This document shows, piece by piece, positions 1 to 11,600 of a stretch of DNA of 64,000 bases (position 1 is the stretch's first letter; every line of letters begins with the position of its first letter). Below the pieces are notes generated by a model. It worked only from the letters and a program-made list of their open reading frames with translations, did no database searches and had not been told where the DNA came from. The stretch lies in contig NC_092801.1 in assembly GCF_918797505.1 (NCBI RefSeq), positions 8,866,001-8,930,000 on the forward strand, written 5' to 3'. The DNA comes from Bemisia tabaci. Lineage: Eukaryota; Arthropoda; Insecta; Hemiptera; Aleyrodidae. The translations under genes and the position numbers were made by a program.

Positions 1-2254
1 GGAATTTTTCCATTACTGGAAGGAAGTCTGTAAGTTAATCTGCTGATTTCTCAATTTCAACTTATAAATTGCTACAAGTTGCTACTGAGTATGAACCGTT
101 ATAGTAATCCAATGAGTTCCTGGCCTTCCCATTTTTCAAACTGGCATTCCATCTAAAAATCCCCTTTCCCCCTCCAAAAAAAAACTTCAAAATGATGTCC
201 TTTTTATGGCTCTGTAAGTATGTGTAAATTGCCGTGATTTTGTAAAAAAAACAGGTGATTTTTACAGCAAAGACCAATTGAATTTGGGGAAAGCTTGGAA
301 CTTTCTGCACTCCTGAAAAGTCCGTACCTAGGTAGTGCTGAGAAAATGGAACATAGGAAAATGAAAAAAATTCATAGTAAGAATATCAAAGTATGGCCAA
401 CAATTTGAGGAATATATAGTTGAAAGTTTTAATACTCGCGGTGACTTACCAATTTAATTCATGTCTCACGAAATGTATGTTCCACACTTTTTACATCTGT
501 TCTCTCCTCTAGGTTTGTTTCATCAAGTGTTTCCTGTCGAGAAGTTGTTTTTGTCAGTTGTGTAATGAGCAAAATTTTATCCTCTTCAAAAGATATCCAG
601 GAAGAAATGTGTTATAATAAAGTGTGATTCAATTTTCATTTTCAGCAAACATTCAATTTTTCTCCGATCGCAAAATTTCATTCGGTCAGTTATCAAATTT
701 ACCTTTAAAGGTCTTGCGTAATGAATTTCTGTAGACTAGAGCCACAATTGTAGAATATTTCTCTATCTGGACTTTTCCCTATGTCAGGAGGTATTGATGT
801 TAATCGGTAATATAAATGAGAAAGAGTAAATGAAAAAAAATAATGACGCATCTCATTCAGATTCAAACCCACTAAAGTAATTGCTCAAAGAGAATTAGTA
901 CCCTTGCTTTATGGCTACCCTTCTTCAAAACAATCAATCTTTAAAACAGTAAAACTACAAATGTTAAACACTTTGAAAGTTTGGTTCATAAATCATGAAA
1001 AATAGTTGAGAAAGAAGCCCTGAAATTCAGCGAAGAATAGGAAAAAACCGACAAACTAGTAGCACACACATCAGAAACTAAACAATCTAGAGAATTATTA
1101 TGTGATCCTTCCTCTGTATAGTTTAACAGCAAAGCTTGGAGCAAGGGTCAATAGGCAAGAACACGTATAATAGGTATCATATTTTCCCTTGAAAAATCTG
1201 TCAAAAAAAGTAATCTCTCTGAGGAAAAATTGTGCTCATATGAGCATTTTCCCTACCGCAATTAAATCGTATAAAAATTAAGGTTTAGTAATCAATTTAA
1301 TATTACAATTTTGAGTATTCATTATCTCTTAATTTTTAGTTTTTTTACGATTGCATTATTTTCAATTAATTATCATTTGAACCATATTGTAGGTTTATAG
1401 TAGTAGTTAAGGTGAGCTAAGTTATTTGGAGAGAGAACGTACCTGCTTTTTTATTATTATTGTTATTACTTACTTTTCTACATTCAAAGATGCTCCTCTA
1501 AATGTTTCAATACATTCAGTGCCGTCTGACAAACAGTTGATTTTAGTAATGGTTGCTGTAGATGACTTTTAGTAGATTAGACCCATTCTTTTAGATCAGA
1601 AAAAATGGTTTGTTATTTGGAATATCATATTTTTGTCACCTAGAATCAAGGTTGTTGTTGGTAGCTAGTAATGCATAGCAAGTGCAATAGGAATTTTACT
1701 CGCGTCAACTTTCTCAGAATTATGAAAGCAGCCCATGAGGTTGTACCTTCTTTTCAAATTCATGAAATTACCTAATTTTCCCCTTTTTGGTTTGAAAATA
1801 AAAGGAGAGAAATGAGAAAAGAATTATAAACCTTCAGAAGGTTTCCAAGCACAAAATACTGACCAAAACTGAAAATACTATATCACTCAATGGAGCAATT
1901 TTATTTATTTAGTTCAAACTTTTTCGTTTGTTTTCTTTTCTTTTGTTCCCTCTTTTAAAATAATTTCATGTTTTCAAAGTGGATTGACATCACTGTTCAA
2001 TGAGACAAAGTAAAAGCATAGCAGTAATTAAACACAGGTTGTGCGGCCTTGAAAAGTGCCTAACAAGTACAACTCGAAAGGATAAAATTCTTAGGGGTGA
2101 AAATTCTGCCAGACTAAGAAATTCCTCACTATTACTTGGTTTCTATGTTGGCAAGCTATTTAGTTCTCATCAATGTGCCTAAAAATCCCCTTTTCTTTTC
2201 TGAAAATGTGAAGTATCGTAGGCATCATGCTAATTTTTCTTCCAATTATTTCAG
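1..2254. other. Non-coding stretch before the first recognisable exon
   Basis: AT-rich sequence with no exon that I can support. Exon 2255-2358 starts in phase 0, so the missing upstream exon (start codon and mitochondrial presequence) must end on a codon boundary before a GT. I looked for an ATG followed by a basic, Ser/Arg-rich frame and a phase-0 donor and found none. The stretch is most simply the 3' part of the first intron. Confidence 0.5.
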
Positions 2255-2358
2255 ACCCCAATTCCAAAAGCCAAATATGGAGGTCGCCATGCTGTAACCA
2301 TGTTACCTGGTGGTGGTATTGGACCAGAACTAATGGGATATGTGAAGGAAGTTTTCAG
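2255..2358 (+). CDS. Idh3g: Idh3g exon encoding residues 1-35 of the visible protein
   Basis: The acceptor is ATTTCAG ending at 2254 and the donor is GTACTT at 2359. The exon encodes [20 protein letters not shown] and continues through [14 protein letters not shown], then two bases of Arg35. It forms the first strand and glycine-rich loop of the isopropylmalate/isocitrate dehydrogenase fold. Entry phase is 0. Confidence 0.94.
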
Positions 2359-2652
2359 GTACTTATGCATTGCGTTCTTTTGTCCCACATTGATGAAAGA
2401 GGTTCACTAACAAACAGCTTCACTAGAGGTTCACTACTATGCCTGCCTTGGATGTTAGGTACAGTTCAGTGGTTACGTGTTAACAACTGGGGTCAGGTCG
2501 CCACTCAATTTTTTATTTATTTTTTGGTGCTTTTTGCAGCTGAAAATGAGCTGGTAACAGCTCAAAACGTTCTGGCTTTTAGTGTTTTTAATGTCTTAGC
2601 CTTGTTTACCCTTGTTTTAATTCCCTCCTTATTTATTGGTTCACTAACATTA

Positions 2653-2684
<32 letters not shown>

Positions 2685-5600
2685 ATTTATTTATCTATTA
2701 CATTAGTATATACGTATAAATGCCACATGGTGTGGCTCAACAATACTTGTTTAAAAAAGAAAACCCTCTTACATTTACACATTAACATACATTACAAAGC
2801 ATAAGAAAACATTGGAGAATTTACAAATTAAAAGGCACAGAAAATTACAGTTTAACTCTCATCAAAAAAATCATTTAATGAGTAGCAAGCCTTGCCAACC
2901 ACCTAGTAAGGCTTTTAGCTCAATCATAAAAGCACTCACTTCCCAGTTTTGAAGAACTTTTCTCAGGTTCAAGGGAAGGTTGTTGAACAGCCTGATGGCA
3001 GTATGAGAGACAGACTGTTCAGCAACCCTCAGACGAACAATTTCATAATTAATGAAAGGGTTTCTTATGTTCTCAAGGTGATTCAATGGACGCCATATTT
3101 TGTGTCAGAACGGCATGCGATATATCGCATCAATTGGTTCCATTTTTTCAGCTACTCGTAATTTTTCTCGAATTTTGAGATCGCAATTCTGTTGTCAGGA
3201 GACTAAAGCACTCACTTACCAATTTTAATAAAAAAATTCAACGCAATAAAGGCCTGATTTTTTTAGAGAGAAAACATTGCATTCAAGTGCAGTTCCGATA
3301 TCAGTATCGAATGCGATGTTTTCTCTCTAAAAAAACCACGCCTTTGTCACGCTAAATTTCTTTGCTAAAATTGGTAAGTGAGTGCTTTAGTCTCCTGACA
3401 ACAGAATTGCGATCTCAAAATTGGAGGAAAATGACGAGTAGCTGAAAAAATGGAACCAATTGATTTGATGTATCGCATGCCGCTCAGACACAAAATATGG
3501 CGTCCATGGAATCACCTTAATCATATCCTTATTAATCAAACCGGTGTCAATGGCAAATTTTAGGCTGTCTAGAATAAAAATAGACGGAAGAGTTAAAAGT
3601 TGGTACTGCATGAATGAGGGTTTACAGTGGGAATTGAATGGTTTACTAAATATCAGTCTGACATTTTTTCTGTTCAACAAATAATTGCCCTGAGCAATGG
3701 TTGAGACCCCACAAAACTAGGCCATATCTTAGATGTGAGATTATGTTAGCATGATAGTACATCAAACACGATTGCAGAGCTAAAACTCTAGACGTGTTTC
3801 CAAGTGCCCATTTCATAGAGTTAATTTTTGAAGTGACTTTCAGTACATGTGGTGACCAATTTAAGGTTTCATCAATTATAATACCCAATGAGTTAACCTG
3901 GGTAAGAGCTTCTGAGTTTCTGCTCCCATATTTGTTTGTTAAATCTTTCAATTATCAATCTTTCAACATCAAGATGGTAAGAAGTTGCAGTAACATGACA
4001 GAAGTCTGTCATTTTAAGTGCGTCCAGTAACGTCAGGTCAAATTCAGTTTTTCATCAATTTTCTCAGGTTGTCATTAGAATTTGTGTCTCCCAATTTCGT
4101 CCATACTATTTTTTTGTTAAATCTTTCAATTAATCTTTTAATTTATCTTTGTGTTCGGTCAGTTCAGTATGCTGCCTTCTGGAAGTGCTTCATTTTTGCA
4201 AGAACATAATGGGGGACAATATTCAAAGGCAAACATGAGGAGTTTCGCTCAGTTTCACAGGCATTATGTATCAACTGTCAAGAAACAAGAAAAAATGCTA
4301 AAAAACATCCTTTATTTGTTTTTCTGCCTCATCCCTGCGTTATTCATTCTCTTTTCTGTGCTCTCTGTTATAGTGTAGGGTTGCTGTAGATAGCATGTTT
4401 TAGTATAGAATACAACTCGGGTTAGGATTTTGTATCCTACCAAATTCAACTAGATTCACCTACATTCTTTTACTTTGTTTTTAGGTATGGAGGAGTCCCA
4501 GTTGACTTTGAGACTGTTCAGATTGATCCAAAAAGTGATAGTAATGAAGATTTAGAGTATGCGATCACTTCCATTCGAAGGAATGGAGTGGCCATTAAAG
4601 GTCAGTGTGAATTTTTTTAATCTTGACTAACTGCACACCAATATTGGATGGAAATAGACATGAATGCGGTACTGTTAGCTGCCCTCTTTTACTAAAAACG
4701 GTAGATTTTTTCTCACTCCTTCAGATGCCACGGAAGGGGTAGTTCTATGCAATTAGTGCTCCATCCTCCCATAGTCCCTACTCAACAACTAACCCCAGGT
4801 AGCCATTATTGGAGATCACCAAACTCAGGTTGCCCTGCCGGGAATAGAACCTCATATCTCTTGATCATAGAGCCAGTGCCACAACCACTACACCACTGGA
4901 AGAGACCACAGGAGATAGCTAACCTTCAAAATCCAACCAAACATGTAACCAAGATCCTGCATTACTAACCCAAAAAATGTAATTGGGTGCGGCAGGAATC
5001 AGGTCTAGAGGTCAACGTTACTTTTCGCATGAGCAACTTGTGGAGCAAAACAAACGCCAAATGATGATTGATGAATGTCAGTGTGAGCTTTTTACGAGGC
5101 GTGCTTTTGTAAATTAAGTAAAGATTGCTAAACCTATTGCTCAACTCTTAAGGTCATCAATCATCATCAGGCAAATCCGAGCATTGACTGCCGAAAGTAT
5201 CTTTTACAGCTTAGAGAAGGTAGCAGTGCAGGGTCTTGTAAATTACATTGTCTCTGAGAGTAACCATCAAAAAGTGTTGCCAAGCAGCCTCTTTATAATA
5301 TTGCAGCTCTAGTTTTTTTTTCTTTTGGCTTTAATAAAATATTAGAAATTCTCCTATCAAGATTCTTGAACTTCATTACAAGTTACAATTCTGACATGCT
5401 TTTGTTCAGGAAACCTCTCTCTCTCTCTCACTTTCTCTCTATTTCTCTCCTGATTTTAATTTTTGTAATCATAAATATTTTGTTTTTAGGTAATATTGAA
5501 ACAAAAAGTCTTGACACAGATGTCATCTCCCGAAACGTCGCTTTACGTAATGAGTTGGATCTGTTCGTCAATGTTGTCCACTGCCAAAGTTGCCCTGGCA

Positions 5601-8600
5601 TCAAAGCGCGGCAAAAGGATATTGATATCATAATCATCCGTCAAAACACTGAGGGTGAATATGCCATGTTGGAGCATGAGGTTCGTAACTATATTCATAG
5701 TAACCATCCAGTCTTCCTTAGTTTAAATTTTACATCTAACATCACACACATCTGAATTGCTAAAATGTATACAAATATAAACCATCAAATTAAAAACTAA
5801 CTTAATAGAGACTGTTAAACTATTTACCAGTATACTGGTATGACACTCAAGGAGCACAAGTTGACGACTGAAGGCAACATAACAATCTGTCAATAGAAAA
5901 CTGATCAAGCTCCTTTGACAGAGTGTCCAGGGGCGTAGCTAGGAAATTTCTCTGGGGGGGGGGGGGGGGGGCATGGGACCACCTCTAGTAGTGAAGAGAG
6001 CGGGGGGGTGGTGAGGAATGGAGGATCCTGTTTTTCTGGGGGGGGGGGGGGGCAGGCTCCCCTTAGCTACGCCCATGAGAGTGTCACACTGCTGTTGGTG
6101 ACCGGCTTCTGTGGTGCTTTTGGAAGCTGTTAATTTTGAAAATTTTGTTTTGTAATATGTTTTTCAATAGAAAACTTCAAAGGATTGCACATTAATTTTT
6201 AGCACATCGACAGCAAAACTGAAAAATTGTGTATCTTCATTGTGATGTTTCAACATTTCTGCTCTTGTTTTATTTTTTTAAACGAGACAGAATCAACATC
6301 ATGACTTGTTTTCACAGAATATTCTCCTCTTAGAAAAGGAAAATCACTGAAGTTTTTAAGAAATGACTTTGAGTAGTTTTGCACGAGGAAAATATTGTAT
6401 GACAAGAAGTCTGCAAAGCTGCTAACGGCTATATGAATTTCTGCGGTTTTATCATCAATATCCAGGATTCTTTGACATCATATGTGGATAATATTTATGC
6501 AGAATTTGAAGCATGTATTTGTAATGATCAGGTAATTTCTTGAGAAATTTTAGAAGGCCAATCAATCAACCCATCCCAATGCAACTTAATATTCTGACAG
6601 ATCAAGTAATGATCTTTGCATGAAGTGACAAAAGACTACCACCTGAAACTCAATGTAGCTTTTTCCCTGGCATAGGACTTTAACCCATTGACTTATGATT
6701 TAATTTGACCCTGCCGGGCCAGGAATTACGATTTAATTTGGCGAAAATCAGCAACTTTGAACACTTCAAAATAATCCAGAAATTATTTCTCTAAGGGTGA
6801 AAATTGACAAAATAAGCATTCACAATACAACGTTTGAGAAACATGGTGAAAACTTTGAACACAATGATTTTTTTATGTGGTTTATAGCTGTCAAAATCGC
6901 AAAATCAGCGAAAATCAGAAAATTTTGAGGTTATTTCATGTGCAAACGCACATATGAAAATACCGTAACAAAACAAGAAATTACTGTACACAATAAGTCA
7001 TAGGGTGGCCACACTACTCATATAAACATTGATGAGAACGCAATCTACCGGAGAATTGCCGAAATAACGCAAACAATCAGCGGGCGGCTCTGAGCCTTCA
7101 TTTCAGAACTGGCCCAGCGCTGCGATGACGGCTGGGAGCTGTCATTTTAAGTCAATGGGTTAAAGTTTACGCTCTCTTTTAGTGTCACAGTAGAATGATG
7201 TATCATTGATGCTTCTTTTCAGATCGTAACTTTTTTAGCGCTTGATAGTTCCACTGTTTCCATTTTTTCATTATATTTGCTTTTCAGAGTGTTCACGGAG
7301 TTGTTGAGTCCATGAAGGTTGTGACGGAAGAAAATTCAGAAAGACTGGCGCGGTATGCTTTCGACTATTGTAGACTCCATGGCAGAAAGAAAGTCACTAC
7401 TGTCCACAAAGCCAATATCATGTAAGTTAGCCTCGTAAGCTTTTATCTTTGAGCACATTTTTTCAATCTTTTTGTTTATCTGCTAAATCGCAGCTCTCAG
7501 TAATGTTTTAGTTATTGTTGTTGAAAACTGAAATGTGAAAAATTTATTACTTCTTTTCCATTTTGTCGCGCCGAAACTAAGAAGAAGGATTTAAAAATCA
7601 GAAAGGGGATCTTGAAATTGAAATAGCTGGAAGTATATGTATTAGTATAAAAATACATGACAAAATTTTAACCTGGTTACAGGACATTTCGTCAACGATT
7701 TTTTGTCCGCCCATCTGTTTTATCCAGTAGTTTACGTCCCCGCGTTTTTTTGGCAGGGGCGTTTTCGTCCACAAACTAATTGAGATCCAAAGTTAATTGG
7801 TCCACATGTAAATACAAACAACTTGTTCACAACGTTTTTGGATGAAAATGTATAACGTTTTGGAAGATTGAGGGTTTGCTTTTTTTTTTTTTTTTTTGTT
7901 TGGTTCAATAAAGAGAAATATATACCTAATTGAGATTTTTGGTAAAAATGAGGGAACGTCAATTCCATGAGGGAAAATTCACTAAAACTCTCCACACCTC
8001 TTTGGTACAACAGGACTAAATTATCTTTCAAGAAAATCCCAATTTGTTGTACCTGAACTGGATAAACCTTTTGATTTGCCTTAGCTAAAGGCTCTTAGAT
8101 TTTTCCTGTGTGCGATAACTTCGCGACGGCGCCAGCTCGCCGCGGCGCCTCGGGCTACTACTTCGCCATGGAGGTGTTACACAGTATCATACGAGATGGG
8201 AGGCACCCCAACGTATTATGATTGATGGCATCTTTCAAAAGCACGGATTTCTCTCGCAAATTAAATCGAATGACGACTACAAAAAGACAGCGGTAGCTGA
8301 AAAAACTTACTAAGTCCTAGTACCTGTATTCTATAACATTTAGCATGATTTTTTAACTTTATTAGAGGAAAAAGTGACTTGACTCAAACAGAAATATGCT
8401 CAAATTTACCGCAGAGAAGATTTCCTTTTGAATTAATAAAGAAAATAATGCTTGTTTAAAGAAGAAAAGATACTTTTATAAAAGAAAAGTTACTTACATC
8501 AAGCAAAAACTCACTTTTCAGAGATTTTATTGGTTCAAAATAAGATCTTTGTGATGGCATACTCAAGAATGTTTCTTCCTAGATCAATTCACTTTTTTCT

Positions 8601-11600
8601 CTAATGAAATTCAAAAATCATGCTAAAAGTTATTAAATACGGATGCTAGGCCTTGGTGAGTTTTTGGACAACCGCTCTCTTTTTGTGCCATAGTATCCTG
8701 ATTTATTTTGCGAGGAAAGCTCTGTACTCTTGAAGTATGGCTATCATATTTAATATGTTGGAGCGCATTCAATTTTTTATGATACTGTGCAACACCTCTG
8801 TTGCGAAATAGTTGCTCGAAGCGCCGCGGTGCGGCGCCTCGGGTGAGGGCGACCAGCGCGACACGCGCATTAGCGCCTACAAACCTAACAGGGATACTTC
8901 ACGCATTGCGCAATGCGTGAAGTATCCCTGTTAGGTTTGTAGGCGCTAACGCGCGCTTTGCGCTGGCAGCACGCTGCTCCGCTGTGTTTGGCTCTAATAT
9001 TTAAACTCGCGGAGTCAGCGTTTTTCAACTCATGATTTTGAAATGTTAGCACACTCTGCATTGATTATTCTCATCGAAATTGATGAAAAATAAATATGTA
9101 TTTAAGAGAAACCCAATGTGTGTTTTGTGAATATTTAGAAGGTCTCATGTCAAATTATTTGATGTCCACAGCACTTTTATTTTTACTTTTATATTTTGTG
9201 CTTTTACTGCGCTGCAGCATGGTGTACGTGCAACCAAACGCTCAAAATTAGACGTATTTGACTCTAAAAGGTTGATGTACAAATGGGTTCAAACCAAAGA
9301 TTGCAAGCTTCTTGGTTTTTTCCCTCTTATATTAATTTTTGTAAAGTTCCTTTCAACACAACTACGGCTTATTGAGATTGATATCGATGCTATCGCTTGG
9401 AAAAAGTTTTAAAAATATTTGCCATGTTTGACAATTGTAAATGTTTTTAAAATTAAGTATCATTCTCATTTAAAAAAAAAGGTAAGGTATTTTTTATATT
9501 GAAAATTTTAAGGATAGAAATAAAACCAACTATTCACCAATAACAATTTGAAAAGTTGAGCCTCGAGGTGTACAGATTGATTAGTGGTTACATCATGGTC
9601 TTATTTTGTGCAGTTTTAATGATTCAATTGTGAACAGGCTACATACCAGGTAATTCTTGCATTCGAACTTTCTCAAGATCAATGAGATATTAATTGATTT
9701 AAGACTTTTTAATTACAAAATTATTATGAATTAACACAATTCACTCACACATAACTTAGACATGAGGTTATATTTGTTTAATCTGATTCAAACTGGCCTC
9801 ACATCGAAAGTAATAGATAGAAAATCAAGCTGTATTGCGTCACGGTTTAATAACGTATTGGTCAAAAACTTTAATCAAGAAAAATGGTAGTAAAAAAGCC
9901 GCTGAAACCAAATGGTCAAAAAACCTTTTGGGCTACTTAATCGATTCTCTTCAAGCTTGAACATAATTCCAAATTAGTCAGTATTTACTTGTATTTCAGC
10001 TGAAGTCTCTGGAAGAACCCTCCCTAGAACTCATGCAATAAGTATTTTATTTTCCATTCTTGTATCATTTGTAATTTTTAGCATTTACTGTTTTTTAGGA
10101 AACTGTCGGATGGACTGTTCTTAGAAGTCTCAAAGAGGGTAGCGAAAGAGTACCCAGACATCCAGCATGACGCCATGATTATTGACAACACATGCATGCA
10201 GCTCGTGGCAAACCCACATCAATTCGACGTCATGCTTACAACCAACCTCTACGGCTCCATCGTCTCCAACGTCATTTGTGGTCTTCTTGGAGGTGCTGGT
10301 CTGCTCTCTGGCCGAAACTACGGTGACCACGTCAGTATCTCTCGAAGTTTCTCGTGTTTTTTCAAAACTTTTTGCTGTTCTCGAATGTCAGTCATGCCTC
10401 AATCACACGCTGAAGAAAGCAGCTGAATGTGGGAGTCAACAGTCATTGCCCAACGGCTGAAATTTAGCAAATTCGAGTTATTTTCATCTAGATGTGTATC
10501 AAATCTACTAGAATAGTTCAGACATATTCAACATTCGCGTTCATTCAACGATGGTTGCTGAGAATTTGCTGAGTTTTGCGCATCACGCGCAAAATTCAGG
10601 CATCGGGCCGATGACTTCCACATTCAGCTCCCACATTCAGCGTGTAATTGCGGCGGCAATCTTACAGTATCTGTCTTTGAATGATTATAGTTTTTTTCCC
10701 CATTGAAGCATCCTTTTGTATTAATCATGACATCATCATTGTAAACTGTTGGATGCGTGACTAGAAAATTTTTGGGATTCCCGGTGACTTGAAAACGCAG
10801 GGACTTCATTATGGTCGGAAAGTCTATGGAAAACATTAGAACCGTTGGGCTTCTTATAGTAATGACCCGAAAAATTTTAATCTTCGTTCACTGAAAATGA
10901 GTAAGTTCTGTAATTTCTCTTGTGGTGGGACCTCAGGAAGAATCCAGAGAAATCAGAGCAAATTTGTGTCAACACTTTCCAATATTTTTCGAACATCCAT
11001 TTTTCCGTTTTACAAAAAGCTCATTTTTCGGTTTCAAATTCCTCCTCACACCCAATCATTCAGTTCATCTCCATTACTTTTTATTACTAGACTTGCAACT
11101 GATAGTTACATAGATTATAGCCAGCCAATCACCTACAGACTTGTTGTCTCGCCACCTGTGATGTCAGCAAGTCTATATAAGCGTGCGCTGCCTCAAAATT
11201 GAGGTCTTTCTACCATCTTAGACCCGTGTGTCTACACGTTACGCCTTTTCTACCCTTCAGGTGAATGTTATTCAAGTGTCATCTAGTGAAAGCGCATTGT
11301 AGTGTGGAAATTTTTTTTTTTTTTTTTGGGAGTTTTGTGGCTTCTATTCCTTTGTTCAAATTTTAGGAATCTACAGCCATCTATAGACACATGGGGTTAG
11401 TGTGGAAATTTGACGAAATTTCTAATTCAATTCCAATTTTGTGCATCATTTCTGTCAAATTCCGGATAGTACAGTGATAAACTTTACCTCAAAATTTTTT
11501 CTCTTTGGTTTTCACTCCATTTCTCGTAGTTTGTTAATCCTACATTAACAAAGATCAGCTGGTGCTGAACGGTTTCTTTTTCAACTAACTCTTAGTCCAA

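Noticed and set aside
170..225. ATGATG...GTAAGT as a first exon
   Set aside because: It would encode only about seven residues before the donor and ends in the wrong phase for the exon at 2255.
2000..2182. Open frame upstream of the first Idh3g exon as a possible presequence exon
   Set aside because: It is basic, but its best donor-like GT leaves phase 1 while the next exon needs phase 0, and the sequence does not lead into the [10 protein letters not shown] segment.
7732..8031. Conserved open frame shared with 46764-46988 as a protein gene
   Set aside because: Similarity between the copies is no stronger in the frame than around it, and the frame is broken in one copy; it is repeat sequence.
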